From Corynebacterium xerosis NBRC 16721 = ATCC 373 (GTDB lineage Bacteria > Actinomycetota > Actinomycetes > Mycobacteriales > Mycobacteriaceae), in contig NZ_BCRD01000002.1 of NCBI RefSeq assembly GCF_001552415.1, positions 62,001 through 126,000 of the forward strand: a DNA stretch of 64,000 nucleotides. The letters are read 5' to 3'. The position numbers and the translations under genes are program-made. The notes under the pieces were generated by a model. It searched no databases and was not told where the DNA came from. It worked only from the letters and a program-made list of their open reading frames with translations. This document shows positions 44,473-52,060 of this stretch, piece after piece. Each line of letters starts with the position of its first letter. The first letter of the stretch is position 1.

Positions 44473-45954
44473 ATGGACGGCATGGGACATTCAGTGAACG
44501 ACATTCTTTCCGGCGTGCCCACGCAGCTTTTCCTGGGCGGCACCTTCCGCGACGCCTCCGACGGCGGCACGTTCGAGGTCCGTGACCCGGCGACCGACCG
44601 CGTGCTCGTGGAGGTCGCCTCCGCCACGGAGGACGACGCCCGCGCGGCCCTCGACGCCGCGTGCGACGCGCAGGGCGGGTGGGCCGCTACGTCGCCGCGC
44701 GAGCGCTCCGACATTCTGCGCCGCGCCTTCGAGTTGATCCTCGAGCATGACGACGAGCTGACGTACCTCCAGTCCCTCGAAATGGGCCGTGCGCTGCCCG
44801 ATTCACGGGGCGAAGTGAAGTACGCGGCGGAGTTCTTCCGCTGGTTCTCCGAGGAGGCCGTGCGCCTGCGCGGCGACTACCGGCGCTCGCCGGATGGCCG
44901 CTCGCGCCTGGTCACCGTCCGCCAGCCGGTCGGCCCGGCGCTGGCGATCACGCCGTGGAACTTCCCGCTGGCCATGGGCGCCCGCAAGATCGCGCCGGCG
45001 CTGGCGGCGGGCTGCACGATCATCGCCAAGCCGGCGTCGAAGACCCCGTTGACCATGCTGTACCTTGCCAAGCTACTGGAAGAGGCGGGCGTGCCCGCCG
45101 GAGTCGTCCAGGTGCTGCCGACGGGGACGGCGAGCAACGTCTCCGCCATCCTCGACGACGATCGACTGCGCAAGTTCACCTTCACCGGCTCCACGGCCGT
45201 CGGCCAGGCGCTGGCGGCGAAGGCGATGGAGACGTCGATGAAGGTCTCCCTCGAACTCGGCGGCAACGCGCCGTTCGTGGTTCTGGAGGACGGCGACGTG
45301 GACAAGGCGGTCAAGGCCGTCAAGGCGGCGAAGCTGCGCAACGGCGGCCAGGTCTGCATCGCGCCGAACCGCTTCATCGTCCACGAGTCGCTGGCCAAGG
45401 AGTTCACCGACGGCGTCGTGGCCATGTTCCGCGAACTGACCCTCGGCCGCGGCACCGACGAGGACACCGAACTCGGCCCGTTGGCCCTGCGGGATCAGCA
45501 GGAGACCGTCGCAAAGCTCGTCGATGATGCAATCGAGCGGGGCGCGACGGTGCACTGCGGCGGAAAGATCCCGCAGCTTTCCGACGACCTGGCCGACGGC
45601 TATTTCTACGAGCCGACCGTTCTCACCGGCTTCCCGCTGGAGGCGGACATCGTCGCCGAGGAGATCTTCGGCCCCGTCGTCGCGGTCACCGAGGTTTCCA
45701 GCGACGAAGAGGCCATCGAACGGGCGAATGACACGATCTTCGGCCTGGCGGCCTACGTGTTCAGCGAAAACCTCACCCGCGCGCTGGGTGCCGCGGAGGC
45801 CATCGAATCCGGCATGGTCGCCGTGAACAAGGGCGGGCTGTCGGATGCCTCCGCGCCGTTCGGCGGCGTCAAGCAGTCGGGCCTCGGCCGCGAGGGCGGT
45901 TTCACCGGCATCGACGAATTCCTCGAGGACAAGCTCATTTCGCTGGAGGGGTAG
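44473..45954 (+). CDS. NAD(P)-dependent aldehyde dehydrogenase (succinate-semialdehyde type)
   Basis: A 493-residue ALDH. The cofactor region reads [31 protein letters not shown]; the general base Glu is in LELGGNAPF; the nucleophile is Cys295 in [12 protein letters not shown]; the C-terminal SGLGREGG matches succinate-semialdehyde dehydrogenases (GabD-like). The exact aldehyde is unknown. The start is uncertain between ATG 44473 and ATG 44482. The last 20 bp overlap the end of the convergent MFS gene. Confidence 0.88.
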   Translation: MDGMGHSVNDILSGVPTQLFLGGTFRDASDGGTFEVRDPATDRVLVEVASATEDDARAALDAACDAQGGWAATSPRERSDILRRAFELILEHDDELTYLQSLEMGRALPDSRGEVKYAAEFFRWFSEEAVRLRGDYRRSPDGRSRLVTVRQPVGPALAITPWNFPLAMGARKIAPALAAGCTIIAKPASKTPLTMLYLAKLLEEAGVPAGVVQVLPTGTASNVSAILDDDRLRKFTFTGSTAVGQALAAKAMETSMKVSLELGGNAPFVVLEDGDVDKAVKAVKAAKLRNGGQVCIAPNRFIVHESLAKEFTDGVVAMFRELTLGRGTDEDTELGPLALRDQQETVAKLVDDAIERGATVHCGGKIPQLSDDLADGYFYEPTVLTGFPLEADIVAEEIFGPVVAVTEVSSDEEAIERANDTIFGLAAYVFSENLTRALGAAEAIESGMVAVNKGGLSDASAPFGGVKQSGLGREGGFTGIDEFLEDKLISLEG

Positions 45955-47236
45955 GGGCAGGGGAGGCCGGGTTCTTCGGCACTAGCGCGAAGAGGGTCAT
46001 GCCGACCACGAGCACCAGCGCGATGCCGCCGATGCCCGCGCGGTCGGTGCCGAAGATGGCCACCAACGCGGCGAAGGCGGCCGGGGCCATCCAACTGACC
46101 GCACGCCCGGTGGTGACGTAGAGGCCGAACATCTGGCCCTCGCGGCCCTCGGGTGCAATGCGGGCCAGGTAGGACCGTGCCGCCGACTGGGCGGGGCCGA
46201 CGAACAGGCACAGCGTCAACCCCAGCGGCCAGAACCACGCCGGGCCGTCGACGAAGAGCAGCGCCAGGGACGTGACCACCATCAGGCCCAGCGACCACAG
46301 GATCACCGGCCGCGGGCCGATGCGGTCGTCGAGGAATCCCGCGCCCAGGGCGCCGAGCGCCGACACCACGTTGGCGGCGATGCCGAAGAGGAGGACGTCG
46401 GCGGGGGACAGGCCGTAGACGGTCACCGCCAGGATCGCGCCGAAGGTGAACACCCCGGCCAGGCCATCGCGGAACACGGCCTGGGCGACCAGGAACTTGA
46501 TGGACCGCGGGTCCTCGCGCCACAACTGGCGCAGCTCGCCGAACAGGCGCCGGTAGGACTGGGCGTAACTGGCGTCGATGTCGGCGTCGGGGTCGATTTC
46601 GGGGACCCGGAAGAACGTCGGCAGGGCGAACAGCAGGAACCATGCGGCCGCCACGAGGGCGACGACGCGGACGTTCATGCCGTCGGCCGTCGACAAGCCG
46701 AAGGCCCCGCCCTCGCCGGCGATGAAGCCGACGTAGCAGATCAAGAGCAGGAAAATGCCGCCGAAATACCCCGCCGACCAGCCGATCCCGGAGACGCGGC
46801 CGACGTTGTCCGGGGTGGAGACCTGGCGGAGCATGGCGAAATAGGAGACTTCGGCGAACTCGAAGGCGACGGCGCCGATGGCCATGATGACGATGCCCGG
46901 CCAGAACCACGCGGGCTCGTTTTCGATGAAGAACAGCGACGCCATCAGGGCGACGACCACCAGCGTCCACATCGCCATGGACCAACGGCGCCTGCCCTTC
47001 GCGTCTGCACGGCGGCCCTGAACCGGGGCGACGACGGCGATGATGATGCCGGCGGCGGCCATCGCCCAGCCGTACCAGGACGACGCCGGGATCGACCCGC
47101 CTATGTCCGCGCCGACCGACTCCGTCAGGTACACGGAGTAGATGAAGGTGACCATGACCGCGTTGAAGGCGGCGGAACCCCAATCCCAGGACGCCCAGGC
47201 GGCGACGGTGGTGCGGTCCGTGCGTTGGCTGCTCAT
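45935..47236 (-). CDS. MFS transporter, UMF1/Atg22-like
   Basis: A 433-residue inner-membrane protein with twelve predicted spans. The N-terminus WASWDWGSAAFNAVMVTFIYSVYL is the signature of the UMF1 (Atg22-like) branch of the major facilitator superfamily; the substrate in bacteria is unknown, and amino-acid export is known only for yeast Atg22. A large cytoplasmic loop lies between spans 6 and 7 (residues about 215-255). TAGCCT 7 nt before the ATG at 47236 sets the start. The stop overlaps the convergent aldehyde dehydrogenase gene. Confidence 0.85.
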   Translation of the reverse strand: MSSQRTDRTTVAAWASWDWGSAAFNAVMVTFIYSVYLTESVGADIGGSIPASSWYGWAMAAAGIIIAVVAPVQGRRADAKGRRRWSMAMWTLVVVALMASLFFIENEPAWFWPGIVIMAIGAVAFEFAEVSYFAMLRQVSTPDNVGRVSGIGWSAGYFGGIFLLLICYVGFIAGEGGAFGLSTADGMNVRVVALVAAAWFLLFALPTFFRVPEIDPDADIDASYAQSYRRLFGELRQLWREDPRSIKFLVAQAVFRDGLAGVFTFGAILAVTVYGLSPADVLLFGIAANVVSALGALGAGFLDDRIGPRPVILWSLGLMVVTSLALLFVDGPAWFWPLGLTLCLFVGPAQSAARSYLARIAPEGREGQMFGLYVTTGRAVSWMAPAAFAALVAIFGTDRAGIGGIALVLVVGMTLFALVPKNPASPAPTPPAK

Positions 47237-47243
47237 GTTTCCC

Positions 47244-47249
47244 AGGCTA
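47244..47249 (-). promoter_or_regulatory. -10 box TAGCCT, leaderless start of the UMF1 gene
   Basis: On the minus strand TAGCCT ends 7 nt before the ATG at 47236. Confidence 0.6.
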
Positions 47250-47327
47250 ACCACCCGGGAGCGCGGGGGCCGGGGAATGGGGAACGGGCCGAGAACCGGC
47301 CGGGGAACGGCCGGGAGCCCGAAGGTG

Positions 47328-47636
47328 CTACCCCAGGCGGCCGCGGCCCATGCGCAGCAGGGCGGTGGCAATGGCGGGGCCCTCGGGGCCGAGCGCGTCG
47401 CGGAACTCGTTGATGATCTGCACTTCGCGGGTGTGCACCAGGCGCGTGCCGCCGGAACCCATGCGCGTTTTGCCCACGGCCTTGCTCACCTCGGTGCGGC
47501 GCCGGACGGCGTCGATGATGAGCTTGTCCAGGCGGTTGATCTCCTCGCGGTACTTCTCGATCTCCGACGAGCTCAGGGGATCGTCGGTGCCGGTGGGCGT
47601 GCGGACGTCGAAGGCCGCGATGAGGTCGTCGTTCAT
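47328..47636 (-). CDS. Chorismate mutase, AroQ class (actinobacterial intracellular type)
   Basis: A 102-residue all-helical enzyme converting chorismate to prephenate for Phe/Tyr synthesis. Helix 1 carries REEINRLDKLIIDAVRRRTEVSKAVGKTRM, with the arginines and Lys that bind the substrate, and helices 2-3 follow. The C-terminal LLRMGRGRLG resembles the tail through which mycobacterial chorismate mutase contacts DAHP synthase and is activated (family knowledge). ATG 47636 is preferred to ATG 47645 because CAGAAT lies 7 nt before it. It sits divergently from pcrA with only 54 bp between the starts, as in mycobacteria. Confidence 0.9.
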   Translation of the reverse strand: MNDDLIAAFDVRTPTGTDDPLSSSEIEKYREEINRLDKLIIDAVRRRTEVSKAVGKTRMGSGGTRLVHTREVQIINEFRDALGPEGPAIATALLRMGRGRLG

Positions 47637-47643
47637 GCGTTCC

Positions 47644-47649
47644 ATTCTG
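47644..47649 (-). promoter_or_regulatory. -10 box CAGAAT, leaderless start of chorismate mutase
   Basis: On the minus strand CAGAAT ends 7 nt before the ATG at 47636. Confidence 0.5.
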
Positions 47650-47675
47650 CCAAAGGGGTGATCCGGGGGCTGGGC

Positions 47676-47681
47676 TAGGCT
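47676..47681 (+). promoter_or_regulatory. -10 box TAGGCT, leaderless start of pcrA
   Basis: TAGGCT lies 9 nt before the ATG at 47691, slightly longer than at other genes. Confidence 0.5.
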
Positions 47682-47690
47682 TGGCCCATC

Positions 47691-50198
47691 ATGGTTGATT
47701 CGCTCGGTTTTACCACCTCGCCCACCGGCTCCGCCGCACCCGCCACCGCAGATTCGCGCGATTCCTTCGGGTCCCGCGACGACTTGCTGGAGGGGCTGAA
47801 TCCGCAGCAGCGGGCGGCGGTCCTGCACGCGGGTCGGCCGCTGCTCATCGTCGCCGGCGCGGGCTCGGGCAAGACGGCGGTGCTCACGCGCCGCATCGCG
47901 CACCTCATCGGCGCGCGCGGGGTGCATCCGGGGCAGATCCTGGCCATCACCTTCACCAACAAGGCGGCGGCGGAGATGCGCGAGCGCGTCGCGTCGCTGG
48001 TGGGGCCGACCGCGCAGCGGATGTGGGTGGCCACGTTCCACTCCACGTGCGTGCGCATCCTGCGCATGCAGCATGCGCTGGTGCCCGGGCTGAACTCTAA
48101 TTTCTCCATTTACGACGCCGACGATTCGCGCCGTCTGCTGTCGATGATCGCCCGCGACATGGACCTGGACGTGAAGAAGTTCACGGGCCGGGTGCTGTCC
48201 AACCGCATCTCGAATCTCAAGAACGAGCTCATCGGCCCGGACCAGGCGGCGTCGGACGCGGAGACCACCCGCAACCCCTTCGACGAGGTCGTGGCGCGGG
48301 TGTTCCGCGAGTACCAGGTGCGCCTGCGGGCGGCCAACGCGCTGGACTTCGACGATCTGATCGGCGAGACGGTGCGCATCTTCCGCGAGCACCCGGATGT
48401 GGCGGAGTACTACCGCCGCCGTTTCCGCCACGTGCTGGTCGACGAGTACCAGGACACCAACCATGCGCAGTACGCGCTGGTGTCGGCGCTGGTGGGCAAG
48501 CCGGGCGGGGAGGTCCCGCCGAGTGAGCTGTGCGTGGTGGGCGATTCCGACCAGTCGATTTACGCGTTCCGCGGGGCGACGATCCGCAACATCGAGGAGT
48601 TCGAGGAGGATTACCCGGACGCCGAGTCGATCCTGCTGGAGCAGAATTACCGGTCGACGCAGACGATCCTGTCGGCGGCCAACGCGCTGATCGCGCGCAA
48701 CGAGAACCGCCGCGAAAAGAAGCTGTGGACGGATCTGGGCGAGGGCGAGCAGATCAAGGGCTACGTCGCCGACAACGAGCATGACGAGGCCCGGTTCATC
48801 GCCAACGAGATCGACGACCTCGTCGACCGCGGCGAGGCGACCTACTCCGACATCGCCGTTTTCTACCGCACGAACAATTCGTCGCGGCCGCTGGAAGACG
48901 TGTTCGTCCGCATGGGTCTGCCGTACACGGTCGTCGGCGGCACGCGCTTCTACGAGCGCCGCGAGGTCCGCGACATCGTCGCCTACCTGCGCGTGGTGGC
49001 CAATCCGGACGATGACGTGTCCATGCGGCGCATCATCAACACCCCGCGCCGCGGCATCGGCGACAAGGCCCAGTCCCACGTCGCGCTGCATGCGGAGGAC
49101 ACGGGCACGTCCTTCGGGGCGGCGTTGCGCGCGGCGGCCCGGGGCGAGGTGCCCATGGTCGCGGCGCGGTCGCGCAATTCGATGAAGGGGTTCGCGGAGC
49201 TGCTCGACGGCATCGCCGCGGACATGGAGTCGGGCGACATCGGCGACATCGGCGATCTGGTGGAGGCGGTCCTCGACCGCACGGGCTACCGCGCGGAACT
49301 CGAGCGATCGTCGGATCCGCAGGACGCGACGCGCCTGGACAACCTCAACGAGCTCGTGTCGGTGGCCCGGGAGTTCTCGGCGGAGGCGGCGTTGCGCGAG
49401 GGCATGGAGCCGCTTGACGACGCCGATGGGGCGGGTGCAGCGGCCGACGATGGGATGGACGACGGACAGCCCGAGCCGGGGAGCCTGCAGGCGTTCCTGG
49501 AACGGGTGTCGCTGGTGGCCGACGCCGATCAGATCCCCGACGACGAGCGCGGCGTCGTCACCTTGATGACGCTGCACACGGCCAAGGGCCTGGAGTTCCC
49601 GGTCGTGTTCGTCACAGGCTGGGAGGACGGCCAGTTCCCGCACCTGCGGGCGATGGGAGATCCGAAGGAGCTGGCGGAGGAGCGCCGGCTGGCCTACGTC
49701 GGGCTGACCCGCGCCCGCAAGCGCCTCTACATTTCGCGGGCGCAGACGCGGTCGTCGTGGGGCTCGCCGCAGAACAACCCGCCGTCGCGGTTCCTGGGCG
49801 AGATCCCGGACGAGCTGGTCGAGTGGCTGCGCGAGGAGCCTGCGACGTCGTGGGGCGGGGGAGCGGCATTCGGACGCGGCTCCGGACGCTCCGGTTTCGG
49901 GTCGTCGTCCCGGTCGGGGTACGGCGCGGGCTCGGGCTCCGGTGGCGGCGGTTTCGGCCGCTCCGGCGGGGCCGGCGGCGCGGGCGTGGGCCCGGGCGTC
50001 GGGTCCGCGGGCGGGCGGAAGAAGAACAAGGAGCTGCAGCTCGTCGCGGGCGACAAGGTCGTCCACGACAAGTACGGCCTGGGCACGGTCATGTCCGTCG
50101 ATGGCGTCGGCCCGCGGGCGACGGCGACCATCGACTTCGGTTCGGCCGGCAAGGTGCGGTTGATGCTCATCGGCGGTCTGCCGATGGAGAAGCTCTAG
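47691..50198 (+). CDS. pcrA: ATP-dependent DNA helicase PcrA/UvrD
   Basis: An 835-residue SF1A helicase, 3' to 5', acting in nucleotide-excision repair and recombination control. Walker A GAGSGKT is at 56-62, TFTNKAAAEM follows, the Walker B box DEYQDTN begins at Asp251, motif IV is LEQNYRS, and motif VI VGLTRARKRLY is near residue 670. The C-terminal Gly/Ser linker ends in a Tudor-like RNAP-binding domain (DKVVHDKYGLGTVMSVDG). An acidic insertion near 574-602 (LDDADGAGAAADDGMDD) begins with a dispersed-motif copy. Orthologue of mycobacterial UvrD1 by gene order. Confidence 0.96.
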   Translation: MVDSLGFTTSPTGSAAPATADSRDSFGSRDDLLEGLNPQQRAAVLHAGRPLLIVAGAGSGKTAVLTRRIAHLIGARGVHPGQILAITFTNKAAAEMRERVASLVGPTAQRMWVATFHSTCVRILRMQHALVPGLNSNFSIYDADDSRRLLSMIARDMDLDVKKFTGRVLSNRISNLKNELIGPDQAASDAETTRNPFDEVVARVFREYQVRLRAANALDFDDLIGETVRIFREHPDVAEYYRRRFRHVLVDEYQDTNHAQYALVSALVGKPGGEVPPSELCVVGDSDQSIYAFRGATIRNIEEFEEDYPDAESILLEQNYRSTQTILSAANALIARNENRREKKLWTDLGEGEQIKGYVADNEHDEARFIANEIDDLVDRGEATYSDIAVFYRTNNSSRPLEDVFVRMGLPYTVVGGTRFYERREVRDIVAYLRVVANPDDDVSMRRIINTPRRGIGDKAQSHVALHAEDTGTSFGAALRAAARGEVPMVAARSRNSMKGFAELLDGIAADMESGDIGDIGDLVEAVLDRTGYRAELERSSDPQDATRLDNLNELVSVAREFSAEAALREGMEPLDDADGAGAAADDGMDDGQPEPGSLQAFLERVSLVADADQIPDDERGVVTLMTLHTAKGLEFPVVFVTGWEDGQFPHLRAMGDPKELAEERRLAYVGLTRARKRLYISRAQTRSSWGSPQNNPPSRFLGEIPDELVEWLREEPATSWGGGAAFGRGSGRSGFGSSSRSGYGAGSGSGGGGFGRSGGAGGAGVGPGVGSAGGRKKNKELQLVAGDKVVHDKYGLGTVMSVDGVGPRATATIDFGSAGKVRLMLIGGLPMEKL
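49412..49422 (+). repeat. GCTTKACGACG dispersed motif (copy 13, inside pcrA)
   Basis: GCTTGACGACG, read as Leu-Asp-Asp at the start of an acidic insertion of PcrA. Confidence 0.7.
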
Positions 50199-50201
50199 CC
50201 C

Positions 50202-50223
50202 GCGGCGTGCCCGGGCACGCCGC
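50202..50223. terminator. Perfect 22-bp palindrome between pcrA and the convergent gene
   Basis: GCGGCGTGCCC and GGGCACGCCGC are directly adjacent, 3 bp after the pcrA stop, and reach the stop of the convergent gene. Probably a two-way terminator, though without a T-run. Confidence 0.5.
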
Positions 50224-50753
50224 TACTTCGGGCGCTTCGCCGTGATCCAGCAGGTGATCACGGCGTCCTGGACCAGCGTGCCCTCGGCGTCGACCAGCTC
50301 GATGCGCACGTCGAGGTTGCGGCCGCCCGACTCCGGCGTGATCTGCGTGAAGTCCGGCAGGTCGGCGGTGGCGGTGGCCGTCAGGCCGCCCTTGGAGATC
50401 TTCACGTAGTTCGTGGTCATGCCCTTGGGCACCCACCGGTGGGAGGCCGGCACGGATGCCTCGCAGAGCATGCCCATGACGAACTCGGCCAGGTTGCACG
50501 CGGCGATGGCGTGGAAGGTGCCGATGTGGTTCTGCACGCCCCACCACTTCGGGGCGGACGCCACGGCCAGGCCTGGTTCCATGACGCGCAGGCGCGGCAG
50601 CGAGGTGCGGAAATACGGCGCCTTCAGCGATACGGCGGCGGAGAACAGCCGGGTGCCGAGCATCGGGATGCGCGACAGCTTCTTCCACGTCTCGACGGTG
50701 GCCGTGGGCTTGCCCGTCGCGGGGCGGGTGGCGGGGAGGTTCGCGTCGTTCAT
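50223..50753 (-). CDS. DUF4442 / hot-dog-fold thioesterase-like protein
   Basis: A 176-residue cytoplasmic protein. The segment WWGVQNHIGTFHAIAACNLAEFVMG has the hot-dog HxGxxHAxA-like pattern of the DUF4442/PaaI-related group, which suggests acyl-CoA thioesterase activity (inference). The beta strands VRIELVDAEGTLVQDAVITCWITAKR complete the fold. A TACGCT box 6 nt upstream supports ATG 50753. The gene stands between pcrA and the M23 peptidase without an operon partner. Confidence 0.75.
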   Translation of the reverse strand: MNDANLPATRPATGKPTATVETWKKLSRIPMLGTRLFSAAVSLKAPYFRTSLPRLRVMEPGLAVASAPKWWGVQNHIGTFHAIAACNLAEFVMGMLCEASVPASHRWVPKGMTTNYVKISKGGLTATATADLPDFTQITPESGGRNLDVRIELVDAEGTLVQDAVITCWITAKRPK

Positions 50754-50759
50754 CCCGCC

Positions 50760-50765
50760 AGCGTA
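50760..50765 (-). promoter_or_regulatory. -10 box TACGCT, leaderless start of the DUF4442 gene
   Basis: On the minus strand TACGCT ends 6 nt before the ATG at 50753. Confidence 0.55.
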
Positions 50766-50839
50766 TGCCGGGCGACCGGCGCCCGGGCCGGTTTCGCGTG
50801 ATCGGCGCAGGGCAGCGTCGCAGGGCGGCGTAGCAAAGC

Positions 50840-50874
50840 AAAAAAGCCGGTCCCCGCGCGAAGCGGGAACCGGC
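50840..50874 (-). terminator. Intrinsic terminator of the M23 peptidase gene
   Basis: A 12-bp stem with one mismatch (50846-50857 with 50863-50874), followed on the minus strand by six T. It is 22 bp past the stop. Confidence 0.85.
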
Positions 50875-50896
50875 CGGAAAGCCGATAGCTGGCGTC

Positions 50897-51619
50897 CTAG
50901 AGGGAGCCGCCGGAGACGACGTCGAGGCCGCGCTGGATGAACCAGGCCACCGGGTCGACCGGGGTGACGCCATCGGGGTGGATCTCGAAGTGGAGGTGGG
51001 TGCCGGTGGAGAAACCGCGGTTGCCCATGCCGCCGATGACCTGGCCGGCGGAGACGCGCTCGCCCACGGCGACGCCGAGGGTCTCGAGGTGGCCGTAGAC
51101 CGACACCGCGCCATCGTCGTGGAGGACGCGGATCCACTGGCCGTAGCCCTGGGCCGGGCCGGAATCGACGACGGTGCCGTCCATGATGGACATGATCGGG
51201 GTGTTGGTGACGTTGGCGATGTCGATGCCGTTGTGCATGGTGCCCCAACGCGGGCCGAAGCCGGAGGTGAAGGCGCCGATGGCCGGCACGGACAGCTGGG
51301 GGGCGCGGGCGGCGCGGTCGGCGGCGGTGCGGAGGTTGTTGTACTCCAGCGCGGTCGCCAGGTGCGTGCCCAGATCGGAGGCCGGGCGGAAGTCGCGGAC
51401 CGACAGAACGGTCGGGGTGGAGGACATCTGCGTCTGGGCGGCGTCCTGGGCGACGAGATCCTTGTCGGTGTCCTCGTTGGTGTCGGCGGCGGCGGTGGCC
51501 GCGGCGCCGGAGACGGAGACGGCGGAGGAGGTGAGGGCGACCATCGCGATGCGGCTCTTGATCGACTTGCCCGGCTTGCGGTGGGCACCGGCCTTGCGTC
51601 GCGTAATGGTCTGCGTCAC
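50897..51619 (-). CDS. Secreted M23 peptidase (LytM domain)
   Basis: A 240-residue exported zinc endopeptidase of peptidoglycan cross-bridges. A basic N-terminus and hydrophobic segment (about 21-45) form the signal peptide, cut near AAATAAA. The LytM domain (about 105-225) has zinc ligands His129 and Asp133 (MHNGIDIAN) and His210 in THLHFEIH, with His177 (YGHLET) and His208 as catalytic residues; all are present. The GTG start at 51619 has AAGGGGA 6 nt upstream. The gene has a long structured leader. By position it corresponds to mycobacterial Rv0950c. Confidence 0.9.
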   Translation of the reverse strand: MTQTITRRKAGAHRKPGKSIKSRIAMVALTSSAVSVSGAAATAAADTNEDTDKDLVAQDAAQTQMSSTPTVLSVRDFRPASDLGTHLATALEYNNLRTAADRAARAPQLSVPAIGAFTSGFGPRWGTMHNGIDIANVTNTPIMSIMDGTVVDSGPAQGYGQWIRVLHDDGAVSVYGHLETLGVAVGERVSAGQVIGGMGNRGFSTGTHLHFEIHPDGVTPVDPVAWFIQRGLDVVSGGSL

Positions 51620-51649
51620 TTTCGTTCCCCTTGCGTCATGTGATCTCTT

Positions 51650-51696
51650 GGTTACCTTGGGCCTCTGTGACTGCCCCGAGGCCGCAAAACGTAACC
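51650..51696 (-). ncRNA. Structured 5' leader upstream of the M23 peptidase
   Basis: In the minus-strand RNA, GGTTAC (51696-51691) can pair with GTAACC (51655-51650), enclosing GCCTC (51682-51678) paired with GAGGC (51665-51661). The double stem lies between the promoter and the ribosome binding site. A riboswitch, attenuator or DNA operator are all possible; GTCACAG and repeated GTTAC/GTAAC elements also resemble MtrA-type sites. Confidence 0.45.
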
Positions 51697-51718
51697 ATGT
51701 CGTTATGCAGCGGGTGCA

Positions 51719-51747
51719 ACGATAACGAAACGGCAACCCTCGGGCAA
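51719..51747 (-). promoter_or_regulatory. Promoter of the M23 peptidase gene
   Basis: Minus strand TTGCCC (51747-51742), 17-bp spacer, TATCGT (51724-51719). The start would be near 51712, giving a leader of about 93 nt. Confidence 0.5.
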
Positions 51748-52060
51748 CCTGTTTGGCGCGATTTGCCGAGTTGTGTGACCTGGACCTCTTTACGTTGGTC
51801 CCAGGCTTTTTCAATAAGTCCACTTTTGCCACTTCAGTCCCATCTGTTGCGTGGGCCAGGGGGATCGGCGGGGCTGGTTCGAGGGGGCGTCACCCCCGCC
51901 ACCCCCGCTGTAACGGGTCGCGTTGCACGGATTTCTCCGATTCGGGCGTTCCGCCGCGTCGCCCGGGCCGCATCCGCGCATCGCGATAGTCTCGTCCCAG
52001 ATGATTCGGCCGCTCCGCGGTGGCCGATGAACGCCAACGGAGGAAAGGGACGGCATCGAA
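51748..52060. other. Intergenic region between the M23 and PerM-like genes
   Basis: No gene is seen. A TAGTCT element (51987-51992) may be the -10 box for the PerM-like gene, followed by GGAGGAAAGGGA before the GTG at 52061. In mycobacteria sucC-sucD occupy this position; they are absent here. Confidence 0.5.

Noticed and set aside
45866..45876. GGCGTCAAGC in the aldehyde dehydrogenase gene
   Set aside because: Two mismatches to the motif, and it encodes the conserved family segment GGVKQSG.
47328..50066. A 900-codon minus-strand open frame ending in the chorismate mutase sequence
   Set aside because: Only its last ~100 codons are a real gene; the rest is antisense to pcrA, and a -10 box places the start at 47636.
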